64,000 bases of DNA from Rhizobium sp. BK316. GTDB taxonomy: Bacteria > Pseudomonadota > Alphaproteobacteria > Rhizobiales > Rhizobiaceae. Below the pieces are notes generated by a model. That model worked only from the letters and a program-made list of their open reading frames with translations. It was not told where the DNA came from and searched no databases. Positions 47,439 to 56,138 of this stretch are shown here, piece by piece. Location of the stretch: NCBI RefSeq assembly GCF_014193695.1, contig NZ_JACHZR010000007.1:1-64000 (forward strand), given 5' to 3'. The position numbers and the translations under genes were made by a program. The stretch's first letter is position 1. Each line of letters opens with the position of its first letter.

Positions 47439-47642
47439 CTACCGCACCGTCCCATCGGAATTGAGGGACGCCGCGTGGGCTTCGACGATAGCAGCGGTAA
47501 TGACCTTTCTGAGCTCGTAGACCAGCAAGCGAGACCGTTTGCGATCCAGGTCCTGTGCCGCCTTCGCCAAATTCAGGCCTTCCTTCAGAACTATATTATG
47601 GGCGCGAGCCAACGCCCAGCTTTCTATATCCGGGTTTATCAT
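47439..47642 (-). CDS. Small hypothetical helical protein
   Basis: 67 residues from ATG 47642 (74 from 47663). I do not recognise it. The sequence is strongly helical and amphipathic (SWALARAHNIVLKEGLNLAKAAQDLDRKRSRLLVYELRKVITAAIVEAH), with no signal or membrane segment. Composition fits a real small protein, but no Shine-Dalgarno sequence or operon partner supports it. It lies 169 bases upstream of dapF on the same strand, so a role in a dapF leader is also possible. Confidence 0.45.
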   Translation of the reverse strand: MINPDIESWALARAHNIVLKEGLNLAKAAQDLDRKRSRLLVYELRKVITAAIVEAHAASLNSDGTVR

Positions 47643-47663
47643 TTGATATCTCCGCCGATTCAT

Positions 47664-47935
47664 TCGGCATCAAGGATATTCACGAATCATTTTACAGAAT
47701 TTACTTAAGTAGAAAGTAGAATCAGAAGCGGAATATTTTGCAACTGGCTTTTAGCGCGAATTCGGCTCACCGATCGAAATATTCTACCAGACATCGGCGA
47801 ATTCTAAAGCGAATATGTTAGTATATATAGATATATACTTCCGTCGTCGCGACCGGCTGCGTGATGTATCATCCCTCGCCATTCCTGCCGTTCGGCTTCA
47901 GAAAAGCCCGCAACGACGTCGCCAGACGCATTCGC
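47664..47935. other. AT-rich non-coding segment
   Basis: About 270 bases with much lower GC than the surroundings, including a TATATATAGATATATA-like run near 47822-47837. No plausible gene. It may hold the promoter of the small minus-strand ORF or act as an upstream element for the leader RNA at 47.97 kb. Confidence 0.5.
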
Positions 47936-47964
47936 CTTGACTTTCCCGCAACTTTCCTGTTTAT
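47936..47964 (+). promoter_or_regulatory. Candidate promoter upstream of ffh leader/small RNA
   Basis: CTTGAC (47936-47941) matches the rhizobial -35 consensus exactly; after 17 bases GTTTAT (47959-47964) matches four of six -10 positions. Transcription would begin near 47971. Confidence 0.5.
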
Positions 47965-47970
47965 CGCGCC

Positions 47971-48064
47971 AAATCCGCGACGAGTAACAGACTCCGAGCC
48001 GCCGACCGGGACTAGATTCCGGAGGTCAACACCCGACAGCGCGTCGCGCCCTCGGGTGCTTTTT
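47971..48064 (+). ncRNA. Candidate small RNA or ffh transcription attenuator
   Basis: A transcript from the promoter at 47936-47964 would contain a hairpin CCGGGA/TTCCGG (48006-48022). It would end in a terminator-like stem CACCCGA (48030-48036)/TCGGGTG (48052-48058) plus CTTTTT. No gene on this strand precedes the terminator, so it closes either a ~95-base RNA or an attenuated ffh leader. I looked for the SRP RNA domain IV motif and did not find it, so this is not ffs. Expression is inferred. Confidence 0.45.
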
Positions 48065-48147
48065 GGCTTTGCGTCTTGTTTTCGTCAAGGAAAAGCACGA
48101 CGTTCGGGACATCCCAAAACTCCCCGAAACGTAGCAAGGAAGAGCCG

Positions 48148-49731
48148 ATGTTTGAGAACCTCCAGGACCGTCTTGGTTCCATCCTGAATGGACTGACAGG
48201 CCGTGGCGCGCTTTCGGAAAATGATGTTTCCGCAGCGCTGCGGGAGGTTCGCCGTGCGCTTCTGGAAGCCGACGTCTCGCTGGAAGTGGTCCGCTCCTTT
48301 ACCGACCGCGTCCGTGAAAAGGCCGTCGGCGCCGAGATCCTGAAGTCGATCAAGCCCGGCCAGATGGTCGTCAAGATCGTCCATGACGAACTGATCGAGA
48401 TGCTGGGTGGCGAAGGCGTTGGCGTCGATTTGCACGCGGCCGCCCCGGTCGTCATCATGATGGTCGGCCTGCAGGGCTCCGGTAAGACGACGACGACGGC
48501 AAAGATTGCCAACCGGCTGACGACGCGCGAGAAGAAGAAGGTGCTGATGGCATCGCTCGACACGCGCCGTCCGGCGGCACAAGAGCAGCTTCGCCAGCTC
48601 GGTGCCCAGGCGAATATCGACACGCTGCCGGTCATTGCTGGTCAGTCGCCAACCGATATCGCTGCTCGTGCCGTTCAGGCCGCAAAGCTTGGCGGCCATG
48701 ATGTCGTCATCCTCGACACCGCCGGCCGCACTCATATCGACGAACCCTTGATGGCCGAAATGGCCGACATCAAGAAGAAGTCGAATCCGCACGAAATCCT
48801 GCTGGTCGCCGATAGCCTGACCGGTCAGGACGCCGTGAATCTTGCGCGCAGCTTCGATGAACGCGTCGGCATCACCGGCCTCGTCCTGACCCGTATGGAC
48901 GGCGACGGCCGCGGTGGTGCTGCCCTTTCCATGCGAGCCGTCACCGGCAAGCCGATCAAGCTGATCGGCGTCGGCGAACGAATGGGCGAGCTGGAAGAAT
49001 TCCATCCCCGCCGTATCGCCGACCGCATTCTCGGCATGGGCGATATCATCTCGCTCGTCGAAAAGGCGGCCGAAAACATCGACGCCGAAAAGGCGGCCGC
49101 CATGGCCGCCAAGATGGCCAAGGGTAAGTTCGACCTGAATGACCTCGCCGACCAGCTGAAGCAGATGCAGAAGATGGGCGGCATGGGCGGCATCATGGGC
49201 CTGATGCCCGGCATGAGCGGCATGAAGGACAAGATGGCAGCCGCCGGCCTCGACGACCGCCTCTTCAAGCGCCAGCTCGCCATCATCTCCTCGATGACCA
49301 AGGCCGAGCGCGCCAATCCCGACATGCTCAAGCATTCGCGCAAGAAGCGCATTGCCGCCGGTTCCGGCACCGATGCTGCTGACATCAACAAGCTTCTGAA
49401 GATGCACCGCCAGATGGCGGACATGATGAAGATGATGGGCGGCAAGGGCAAAGGCGGCATGATGAAGCAGATGATGGGCGGCCTCGCCGGCAAGATGGGG
49501 CTGGGGGGCCTCGGCGGCATGGGCGGCATGCCCGATCTCTCGAATATCGACCCGAAGCAGCTGGAAGCCTTGCAGAAGCAGGCGGAAGCTGCGGGTCTCG
49601 GAAAGCCGGGTGGGGGTATGCCCGGTCTAGGCGGAGGCTTGCCGGGCGGATTGCCCGGTCTTGGCGGCGCAAAGCTGCCGGGCCTCGGTGGTGGTTTCCC
49701 GGGTCTGCCCGGATTGCCCAAGAAGAAGTGA
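48148..49731 (+). CDS. ffh: Signal recognition particle protein Ffh
   Basis: 527 residues from ATG 48148 (MFENLQDRLGSILNGL), preceded by AAGGAAGAG; upstream in-frame codons are not conserved. N domain residues 1-90, then the G domain: G107-LQGSGKTTTTAKI, DTRRPAAQEQL, DTAGRTHID and TRMDGDGRGGAAL. The methionine-rich M domain (LPGMSGMKDKMAAAGL...MLKHSRKKRIAAGSG) binds SRP RNA and signal peptides. A Gly/Met/Pro-rich tail of about 80 residues is longer than in E. coli. It heads the operon with chorismate mutase, rpsP, rimM, trmD and rplS. Confidence 0.97.
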   Translation: MFENLQDRLGSILNGLTGRGALSENDVSAALREVRRALLEADVSLEVVRSFTDRVREKAVGAEILKSIKPGQMVVKIVHDELIEMLGGEGVGVDLHAAAPVVIMMVGLQGSGKTTTTAKIANRLTTREKKKVLMASLDTRRPAAQEQLRQLGAQANIDTLPVIAGQSPTDIAARAVQAAKLGGHDVVILDTAGRTHIDEPLMAEMADIKKKSNPHEILLVADSLTGQDAVNLARSFDERVGITGLVLTRMDGDGRGGAALSMRAVTGKPIKLIGVGERMGELEEFHPRRIADRILGMGDIISLVEKAAENIDAEKAAAMAAKMAKGKFDLNDLADQLKQMQKMGGMGGIMGLMPGMSGMKDKMAAAGLDDRLFKRQLAIISSMTKAERANPDMLKHSRKKRIAAGSGTDAADINKLLKMHRQMADMMKMMGGKGKGGMMKQMMGGLAGKMGLGGLGGMGGMPDLSNIDPKQLEALQKQAEAAGLGKPGGGMPGLGGGLPGGLPGLGGAKLPGLGGGFPGLPGLPKKK

Positions 49732-49747
49732 AAGGATCGCCTGCCCC

Positions 49748-50068
49748 ATGATTGATCCAGACGTCAAAGTCCAGCTTTCGAGCTACCGCCAATCGATCGA
49801 CAATATCGATGCAGCGCTCGTCCACATTCTGGCCGAACGCTTCCGCTGCACCAAAGAAGTCGGCGTGCTGAAGGCCAAGTACAAGTTGCCGCCGGCCGAT
49901 CCGGCGCGCGAGGAATACCAGATCGCCCGTCTTCGTCAGCTTGCCGAAGATGCGCATCTGGACCCGGATTTCGCCGAGAAGTTCCTGAACTTCGTCATCA
50001 AGGAAGTCATCCGGCATCATGAGCAGATCGCTGCGGACCACGCTGAACAGAGCGCCGCAGCCCGATAA
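49748..50068 (+). CDS. Chorismate mutase (AroQ class)
   Basis: 106 residues from ATG 49748. It converts chorismate to prephenate for phenylalanine and tyrosine. The AroQ helical pattern is present: LSSYRQSIDNIDAALVHILAERFRCTKEVGVLKAKYKLPPADPAREEYQIARLRQLAE, with the conserved arginine, lysine and glutamate positions, then LDPDFAEKFLNFVIKEVIRHHEQIA. It is monofunctional and cytoplasmic (no signal). Located between ffh and rpsP, an arrangement common in Rhizobiales. Confidence 0.93.
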   Translation: MIDPDVKVQLSSYRQSIDNIDAALVHILAERFRCTKEVGVLKAKYKLPPADPAREEYQIARLRQLAEDAHLDPDFAEKFLNFVIKEVIRHHEQIAADHAEQSAAAR

Positions 50069-50117
50069 CCACGCCGCCCAACGAAGCGGCTCAAGAAAAG
50101 CCTAAGGAGTAAAGAAC

Positions 50118-50486
50118 ATGGCACTGAAAATTCGTCTCGCACGCGGTGGTTCCAAGAAGCGCCCGTATTACCACGTCGTTCTCGCCGATGCCCGCAGCCC
50201 GCGTGACGGCCGTTTCCTTGAGAATCTCGGTTCTTGGAACCCGATGCTCGCCAAGAACGACGAGAAGCGCGTTCAGCTGAACGGCGAGCGCATCAAGCAC
50301 TGGCTCGACCAGGGCGCCCTGCCGACCGACCGCGTCCTGCGCTTCCTCGACGAAGCCGGCATCTCCAAGCGCGAAACCCGCAACAACCCGGTAAAGGCAA
50401 AGCCGGGCAAGAAGGCTCAGGAGCGCGCTGCCGAGAAGGCTCAGAAGGCTGCTGACGCCGCTGAAGCTGCTGCTTCCGCCGAATAA
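50118..50486 (+). CDS. rpsP: 30S ribosomal protein S16
   Basis: 122 residues. [42 protein letters not shown] is the S16 signature. The C-terminal ~35 residues are an Ala/Lys/Glu-rich helical extension ([23 protein letters not shown]) usual in alphaproteobacteria. AAGGAG precedes the start. A strong hairpin lies after it, before rimM. Confidence 0.97.
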   Translation: MALKIRLARGGSKKRPYYHVVLADARSPRDGRFLENLGSWNPMLAKNDEKRVQLNGERIKHWLDQGALPTDRVLRFLDEAGISKRETRNNPVKAKPGKKAQERAAEKAQKAADAAEAAASAE

Positions 50487-50504
50487 TGATTTCGACCTCA
50501 TCTG

Positions 50505-50537
50505 AACGGGCGGCATGGCGACATGCCGCCCGTTTTC
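50505..50537 (+). terminator. Hairpin between rpsP and rimM (partial terminator)
   Basis: AACGGGCGGCATG (50505-50517) pairs perfectly with CATGCCGCCCGTT (50522-50534) around GCGA, followed by TTCGTTT. It could end part of the transcription after rpsP, setting ribosomal protein above RimM/TrmD expression. Confidence 0.8.
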
Positions 50538-50611
50538 GTTTCCATTCCCGCGCACTTCGTTTATGAGAGGCGTGATTTCAGCTTCCTGCCAGCGTTCGGA
50601 TGAAGGAACCC

Positions 50612-51181
50612 ATGACCAAGCTTGAAAACCCGGTGCTGATGGCAACCATCGGCGGCGCCCAGGGCATTCGCGGCGAGGTGCGTGTAAAGGCCTATACGGC
50701 CGATCCGACCGCGCTCGGCGACTATGGCCACCTGCACAGCATGGATGGACGCGTTTTCGAAATTCTCGAATTGCGCGAGATGAAGAACATGGTCGTGGTC
50801 CGATTCCGCGGCGTCAACGACCGCAATGCTGCCGAGGCGCTGAACGGCCTGGAGCTCTATATGGAGCGCGACAGCCTGCCGGATGAGGAGCTGGAGGACG
50901 ACGAGTTCTTCTATGCCGATTTGGAAGGGCTGGAAGCCTATGACGACCAGGGCGTCAACTACGGCACCGTGACCGGCGTCTTCGATTTCGGCGCCGGCGA
51001 TCTGCTGGAGCTCAAAGGCCCTGGCAAACGTCCCGTCCTGATCCCTTTCTCGGAAGCCTCCGTACTGGAAATCGATCTCGAAGCCGGCAAGCTGCTCATC
51101 GACCCGCTTGCAGCGGGCCTCATCGACGATCCTGACGATCTGAAGGGGCTTGCTCCCGACAGGCCGAAGAAAAAGAAGTAA
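50612..51181 (+). CDS. rimM: Ribosome maturation factor RimM
   Basis: 189 residues from ATG 50612 ([26 protein letters not shown]), preceded by AAGGA; ATG 50600 is an alternative. RimM assists 30S head assembly by binding S19. The N-terminal beta-barrel ([44 protein letters not shown]) and the PRC-barrel C-domain ([37 protein letters not shown]) are complete. The basic tail PKKKK ends the protein. trmD begins 5 bases later. Confidence 0.95.
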   Translation: MTKLENPVLMATIGGAQGIRGEVRVKAYTADPTALGDYGHLHSMDGRVFEILELREMKNMVVVRFRGVNDRNAAEALNGLELYMERDSLPDEELEDDEFFYADLEGLEAYDDQGVNYGTVTGVFDFGAGDLLELKGPGKRPVLIPFSEASVLEIDLEAGKLLIDPLAAGLIDDPDDLKGLAPDRPKKKK

Positions 51182-51186
51182 GCGCC

Positions 51187-51888
51187 ATGGCGTTCCGGGC
51201 GACCGTGCTGACCCTCTATCCGGAAATGTTTCCGGGCCACCTTGGCTTCTCTCTCGCCGGCAAGGCGGCCGAACGCGGGCAATGGTCGCTCGATACCGTG
51301 CAGATCCGTGATTTTGCCACCGACAAGCACCGCACCGTCGATGACACACCTGCCGGCGGCGGTGCCGGCATGGTGCTGAAGCCCGACGTGCTCGCCCGGG
51401 CAATCGACAGCACCTCCGAAAATGACACCCGCCCACGTCTGCTGATGAGCCCGCGCGGCAAACCGCTGACACAGGAGCGCGTGCGCCAGCTGGCGACCGG
51501 TGATGGCGTCATCATCGTTTGCGGCCGTTTCGAAGGCGTCGACCAGCGGGTGATCGAGGCGCGCGAACTCGAAGAAGTCTCGATCGGCGACTACGTACTG
51601 TCGGGCGGCGAGCCAGCCGCGCTGATCGTGCTCGACGCGATCGTGCGCATTCTGCCGGGCGTGATGGGCAATGATCTCTCGGGCCTGCACGAGAGTTTCG
51701 AAGGCGGGCTTTTGGAACATCCGCACTACACCCGCCCGCAGGAATGGGAAGGCCACGAGATTCCGGCAATCCTGACATCGGGCAATCACGGCGCCATCGA
51801 GAAATGGCGGCACGAACAAGCGGTCGTGCTGACAAAGGAAAGACGGCCGGACCTGATTGCGGCGCAAAAGGCCGGAAAAGCCGGTTGA
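51187..51888 (+). CDS. trmD: tRNA (guanine37-N1)-methyltransferase
   Basis: 233 residues of a SPOUT-class enzyme that methylates G37 to prevent frameshifting. Diagnostic are [47 protein letters not shown], the knot motif [25 protein letters not shown] and [29 protein letters not shown]. It sits in the rpsP-rimM-trmD-rplS cluster. The 198 bases to rplS hold no gene. Confidence 0.97.
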   Translation: MAFRATVLTLYPEMFPGHLGFSLAGKAAERGQWSLDTVQIRDFATDKHRTVDDTPAGGGAGMVLKPDVLARAIDSTSENDTRPRLLMSPRGKPLTQERVRQLATGDGVIIVCGRFEGVDQRVIEARELEEVSIGDYVLSGGEPAALIVLDAIVRILPGVMGNDLSGLHESFEGGLLEHPHYTRPQEWEGHEIPAILTSGNHGAIEKWRHEQAVVLTKERRPDLIAAQKAGKAG

Positions 51889-52086
51889 TTTCACAAATTT
51901 GTCGTCCTAGGGATGACAAGCGGAAGTCTTTCGTGTAATGGCCCACGCGGAAATGGGGCTAGCCCCGTCTGCCAGCAAACAAAGAATGGCGAATCCGCTC
52001 CCGCCCGCAAGGGCAAACTCCGGAGGCATCGACCGAAGGACAGTGTGAGCGCTCTGGCTGTTTCAGAAGAACCAAAGGTTAAGACG

Positions 52087-52623
52087 ATGAACATCATTCA
52101 GCAGCTCGAGGCCGAACAGGCCGCCAAGATCGAAGCCAAGCGCACCCTTCCTGAGTTTTCCCCGGGCGACACCGTCCGCGTCAACGTGAAGGTTACGGAA
52201 GGCAACCGTACCCGCGTTCAGGCCTATGAAGGCGTTTGCATTGCTCGCTCCGGCGGCGGTCTGCAGGAAAACTTCACGGTCCGCAAGATCTCCTACGGCG
52301 AAGGCGTCGAGCGCGTATTCCCGGTTTACTCCCCGATGATCGAAAGCGTCGAAGTCGTTCGCCGCGGTAAGGTCCGTCGCGCCAAGCTCTACTATCTGCG
52401 CGACCGTCGCGGTAAGTCGGCTCGTATCGTCGAGAACACCGGCACCCGCGCCCGCAAGCTCAACGATGCAGAGCGCGCAGCCATTGCCGAGGAAAAGGCA
52501 CGTATCGAAGCTGAAAAGGTTGCAGCAGCTCAGGCTCTCGCCGCCGAAAAGGCAGCAGCGGAAGCCGCTGAAGCAAAGGCCGCCGCAGAAGCTGCAGCCG
52601 CTGCTGAAGGTTCGGCTGAATAA
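52087..52623 (+). CDS. rplS: 50S ribosomal protein L19
   Basis: 178 residues from ATG 52087 ([15 protein letters not shown]); the frame stays open 174 bases upstream, but that part is not conserved. The L19 core ([60 protein letters not shown] and [20 protein letters not shown]) is followed by an Ala/Glu/Lys-rich tail of about 50 residues that E. coli L19 lacks. The tail is typical of rhizobia. The operon ends here with a terminator. Confidence 0.97.
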   Translation: MNIIQQLEAEQAAKIEAKRTLPEFSPGDTVRVNVKVTEGNRTRVQAYEGVCIARSGGGLQENFTVRKISYGEGVERVFPVYSPMIESVEVVRRGKVRRAKLYYLRDRRGKSARIVENTGTRARKLNDAERAAIAEEKARIEAEKVAAAQALAAEKAAAEAAEAKAAAEAAAAAEGSAE

Positions 52624-52653
52624 GCATCTCGCGAAAGCGAAATCATTGCATGG

Positions 52654-52686
52654 GAAAGGCGGTCTTTGGGCCGCCTTTTCTTTTTT
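52654..52686 (+). terminator. Terminator of the ffh-rplS operon
   Basis: GAAAGGCGG (52654-52662) and CCGCCTTTTC (52671-52680) form the stem, followed by TTTTTT, 30 bases after the rplS stop. Confidence 0.9.
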
Positions 52687-52769
52687 GCGCCGGTGCGTAG
52701 CGCCTGCAGCCTTGCCATATCAGTATCTTCCATGACAATTCTGCCGTTCAAATATTGGGGAGCCACACC

Positions 52770-53567
52770 ATGTTCTTTCGCCGCACCGTTCTCGCCGGTC
52801 TAACGGCCGCTATGCTTTCGCCGCTCGGAGCCTTTGCCGCCGGCCTGCCGGATCTCGGTGGCAAGACTGTCATCGTGGTGACCGAAAATGCCTATCCGCC
52901 GCTGCAGTTCGTCGACCCCAAGTCCGGCAAGGCGATCGGCTGGGAATATGACGCGATGAACGAGATCGCCAAGCGGCTGAACTTCAAGGTCGAGTACCAG
53001 AACACGAGCTGGGACGCGATGATCCAGGCTGTGTCCGACGGACAATACAATATCGGCATGACCGGCATCACCATCAAGGACGATCGCAAGCAGAAGGTCG
53101 ACTTTTCCGATCCCTACATGCGTTCGCAGCAGTTCATGCTGGTGCGGGGTGATGAGAAGCGCTTCACCGACGCCAAAAGCTTCGGGGCCTTCAACGACGG
53201 CCTGATCGGCGCCCAGCCCGGCACTTCGCCCTTCTATACGGCCGTCTATGAAATTCTCGACGGCAACGAACAGAACCCGCGCATCAAGCTCTTCGAAACC
53301 TTTGGTGCAACCGTACAAGCTCTGAAGACCGGAGACGTCGACCTCGTCCTGACAGACAGTGTCGCCGCAAAGGGCTATGTCGATTCCTCGAATGGCGGGT
53401 TGAAGGTCGTCGGCGAACCGCTCGGCACCGAGGACTTCGGCTTCATCTTCCCGAAGGGTTCCGACCTAGTCGCACCCGTCAATGCCGCTATCGCTGCGCT
53501 GAAGTCGGACGGTACCTTCGATGCGCTGAACAAGACGTGGTTCCTCGACTATAAGATGGGCCAGTAA
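52770..53567 (+). CDS. Amino-acid ABC transporter substrate-binding protein
   Basis: 265 residues from ATG 52770 with a signal peptide (MFFRRTVLAGLTAAMLSPLGAFA). The SBP_bac_3 fold is evident: IVVTENAYPPLQFVDPKSGKAIGWEYDAMNEIAKRLN, DAMIQAVSDGQYNIGMTGITIKDDRKQKVDFSDPYMRSQQFM, and the C-terminal FGFIFPKGSDLVAPVNAAIAALKSDGTFDALNKTWF. It binds a polar or basic amino acid by family, but the exact ligand is unknown. The permease gene follows after 18 bases. Confidence 0.93.
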   Translation: MFFRRTVLAGLTAAMLSPLGAFAAGLPDLGGKTVIVVTENAYPPLQFVDPKSGKAIGWEYDAMNEIAKRLNFKVEYQNTSWDAMIQAVSDGQYNIGMTGITIKDDRKQKVDFSDPYMRSQQFMLVRGDEKRFTDAKSFGAFNDGLIGAQPGTSPFYTAVYEILDGNEQNPRIKLFETFGATVQALKTGDVDLVLTDSVAAKGYVDSSNGGLKVVGEPLGTEDFGFIFPKGSDLVAPVNAAIAALKSDGTFDALNKTWFLDYKMGQ

Positions 53568-53585
53568 TCCCCCGAGCGATCGCAG

Positions 53586-54404
53586 ATGGCACTACCACCA
53601 TCCCCGCGACACGAGAAGGACGACCGTCCCTGGTGGCTGGTTGTCCTTGTTCTGATCGGCATCGTTCTCGCGGTCGTCATCATCACCAACGACATCTACG
53701 CGCAGGTCTTCCGGACGGTCGTGAATGGTGCCGGTATTACCGTGTTCGTGACACTCTTGGCCTTTGTGCTGGCGACCGTGCTCGGTCTGGGCATCGCGTT
53801 ACTTGGCCTCTCCGACAATATCGTGCTGCGCCAGATCGCCCGCTTCTACATCGAGATTATCAGAGGCATTCCGATCCTCGTCCTGCTGTTCTACATAGCC
53901 TTCGTCGGCGCGCCGGGCGTTGTCGCCGCCTATAATTTTTTGATCACGCCCTTCGTGAAGGCCGGTTTTGCAGAACCGATCCTCGTGCGCGACCTGTCGC
54001 TGATGTGGCGCGCCATCATCGCGCTCATGATCGGCTATTCGTCCTTCATCGCCGAAATTTTCCGCGCCGGTTTTCAGTCGGTCGATATCGGCCAGATCGA
54101 GGCGGCCAAGTCGCTTGGCCTGTCGCGCTATCGCCGCTTCCGCCTCGTCGTCTTTCCGCAGGCAATCCGGGTGATCTTCCCGCCGCTCTCCAACGACTTC
54201 GTCTCGATGGTGAAGGATTCCTCGCTCGTCTCCGTCCTCGGAGTCGCCGACATCACACAGATGGGCAAGGTCTATGCCTCCGGCTCCTTCCGCTTCTTCG
54301 AAACCTACTCGATCGTCACCTATATCTATCTGATCCTGACGATCGGCCTGTCGCTCTTCCTGCGGCGGATCGAGAAGAAGATGAAGCAGATGCCGCGGCG
54401 CTAG
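53586..54404 (+). CDS. Amino-acid ABC transporter permease
   Basis: 272 residues. Membrane helices include WWLVVLVLIGIVLAVVII and the HisM/GlnP-type core. The EAA loop is SVDIGQIEAAKSLGLSRYRRFRLVVFPQAIRVIFPPLSNDFVSMVKDSSL, the contact site for the ATPase. A single permease is present, so it probably works as a homodimer. No ATP-binding gene follows: leuC is next, so the ATPase must be encoded elsewhere. Confidence 0.93.
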   Translation: MALPPSPRHEKDDRPWWLVVLVLIGIVLAVVIITNDIYAQVFRTVVNGAGITVFVTLLAFVLATVLGLGIALLGLSDNIVLRQIARFYIEIIRGIPILVLLFYIAFVGAPGVVAAYNFLITPFVKAGFAEPILVRDLSLMWRAIIALMIGYSSFIAEIFRAGFQSVDIGQIEAAKSLGLSRYRRFRLVVFPQAIRVIFPPLSNDFVSMVKDSSLVSVLGVADITQMGKVYASGSFRFFETYSIVTYIYLILTIGLSLFLRRIEKKMKQMPRR

Positions 54405-54645
54405 GCCCTCAACGATTCGAATTGCCGTTTCGATCAAAAATCGCTATATCCGGCCCCATGGAATCCAAGTTCAGATGCATCGGTGCGCATATTTTCGTGC
54501 TGCAGGACCATTATCGCCTGCCGGCACGCTTCTTTGCGTCCGTTTCCGGTGCGCTCAACAGCCGACTTCGTTGATCGAATGACGGCCGGCGGAGCCTGTC
54601 CGCCACACCCCCAATTCCATGCTCCAGCCAAAACGGACATTAGCC

Positions 54646-56055
54646 ATGAGCGCACCGCGTACCCTTTACGACAAGATCTGGGCCGACCATCTGGTCGACG
54701 AACAGGAAGACGGCACCTGTCTTCTCTACATCGACCGTCACCTGGTCCACGAAGTCACTTCGCCGCAGGCTTTCGAAGGCCTGCGCATGTCCGGCCGCAA
54801 GGTCCGCGCGCCCGAAAAGACGCTTGCCGTCGTCGACCATAACGTTCCAACGTCGGCTGACCGCCATCTCGGCATCAAGAACGAGGAAAGCCGCATCCAG
54901 GTCGAGCAGCTCGCCAAGAACGCCGCCGAGTTCAACGTCGAATATTATTCCGAGAACGACAAGCGCCAGGGCATCGTCCACATCATCGGACCGGAACAGG
55001 GCTTCACCCTGCCGGGCATGACGATCGTTTGCGGCGATAGCCACACCTCCACGCACGGCGCCTTCGGTTCGCTCGCCCACGGTATCGGCACGTCGGAAGT
55101 CGAGCACGTTCTCGCGACCCAGACGCTGATCCAGAAGAAGGCGAAGAACATGCTGGTGCAGGTCGACGGCCAGCTGCCGGCAGGCGTCACCGCCAAGGAC
55201 ATCGTTCTTGCCATCATCGGCGAGATCGGCACCGCCGGCGGTACTGGCTATGTCATCGAATATGCCGGCGAAGCCATTCGCTCGCTGTCGATGGAAGGCC
55301 GCATGACGATCTGCAACATGTCGATCGAAGGCGGCGCCCGCGCCGGCCTGATCGCGCCTGATGAGATCACCTTCGAATATATCAAGGGCAAGCCGCGTGC
55401 GCCGAAGGGCGAGGCGCTGGAACAGGCAATCGCCTACTGGAAGACGCTGAAGTCTGACGAAGGCGCCCATTTCGACCGCATCGTCAAGCTGAACGCAGCC
55501 GAATTGCCGCCGATCGTCTCCTGGGGCTCCTCGCCGGAAGACGTCGTCTCCGTTCAGGGTATCGTACCGAACCCGGATGAGATCCAGGACGAGACGAAGC
55601 GCGCCTCCAAGTGGCGCGCGCTCGACTATATGGGCCTGAAGCCGGGCACGAAGATGACGGACATTGCTGTCGACCGCGTCTTCATCGGCTCCTGCACCAA
55701 CGGCCGTATCGAAGACCTGCGCGCCGCTGCCAAGATCGTTGAAGGCAAGACCGTTGCCTCGACCGTCGATGCCATGATCGTACCGGGCTCCGGTCTCGTG
55801 AAGGAACAGGCGGAAGCCGAAGGACTCGACAAGATCTTCAAGGCTGCCGGTTTCGACTGGCGCGAGCCGGGTTGCTCCATGTGCCTTGCCATGAATGACG
55901 ACCGCCTGAAGCCGGGCGAGCGTTGCGCCTCGACCTCGAACCGCAACTTTGAAGGCCGCCAGGGCTTCAAGGGCCGCACGCATCTCGTCTCGCCGGCCAT
56001 GGCCGCCGCAGCCGCGATTGCCGGTCACTTCGTCGATATCCGCGAGTGGAACTGA
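54646..56055 (+). CDS. leuC: 3-isopropylmalate dehydratase large subunit
   Basis: 469 residues from ATG 54646 ([20 protein letters not shown]). LeuC with LeuD isomerises 2- to 3-isopropylmalate in leucine synthesis. The [4Fe-4S] ligands are in [13 protein letters not shown] and [39 protein letters not shown] is the aconitase-family block. leuD is not adjacent. Upstream, 241 bases contain only a 38-codon ORF without the leucine run of a classical attenuator. Confidence 0.97.
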   Translation: MSAPRTLYDKIWADHLVDEQEDGTCLLYIDRHLVHEVTSPQAFEGLRMSGRKVRAPEKTLAVVDHNVPTSADRHLGIKNEESRIQVEQLAKNAAEFNVEYYSENDKRQGIVHIIGPEQGFTLPGMTIVCGDSHTSTHGAFGSLAHGIGTSEVEHVLATQTLIQKKAKNMLVQVDGQLPAGVTAKDIVLAIIGEIGTAGGTGYVIEYAGEAIRSLSMEGRMTICNMSIEGGARAGLIAPDEITFEYIKGKPRAPKGEALEQAIAYWKTLKSDEGAHFDRIVKLNAAELPPIVSWGSSPEDVVSVQGIVPNPDEIQDETKRASKWRALDYMGLKPGTKMTDIAVDRVFIGSCTNGRIEDLRAAAKIVEGKTVASTVDAMIVPGSGLVKEQAEAEGLDKIFKAAGFDWREPGCSMCLAMNDDRLKPGERCASTSNRNFEGRQGFKGRTHLVSPAMAAAAAIAGHFVDIREWN

Positions 56056-56079
56056 TCTCTCTCGCACATCCGAGATGAT

Positions 56080-56112
56080 AAAAGCCCGGCGCGCGAGCGC
56101 CGGGCTTTTTTA
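56080..56112 (+). terminator. Terminator of leuC
   Basis: AAAGCCCGGCGC, GCGA loop, GCGCCGGGCTTT and a T run, about 25 bases after the leuC stop. Confidence 0.93.
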
Positions 56113-56138
56113 ATTGCGCGAGGCTGAGAAGACGGCGC

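Noticed and set aside
47971-48064. 4.5S/SRP RNA gene (ffs) next to ffh
   Set aside because: The position was suggestive, but the conserved domain IV loop pattern (GGAAG-type with AGCAGCC) is absent.
47861-48187. 108-codon open frame on the plus strand before ffh
   Set aside because: It overlaps the ffh start out of frame and covers the candidate promoter and terminator; Arg/Pro/Ser-rich with no RBS, so non-coding is more likely.
51913-52086. N-terminal extension of L19 from the open frame start at 51913
   Set aside because: L19 homology begins at 52087; the upstream segment is not protein-like and simply lacks a stop codon.
54458-54574. 38-codon ORF upstream of leuC as a leucine leader peptide
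   Set aside because: It contains only scattered leucines, no leucine run, and no clear alternative hairpin pair before leuC, so attenuation is not supported.
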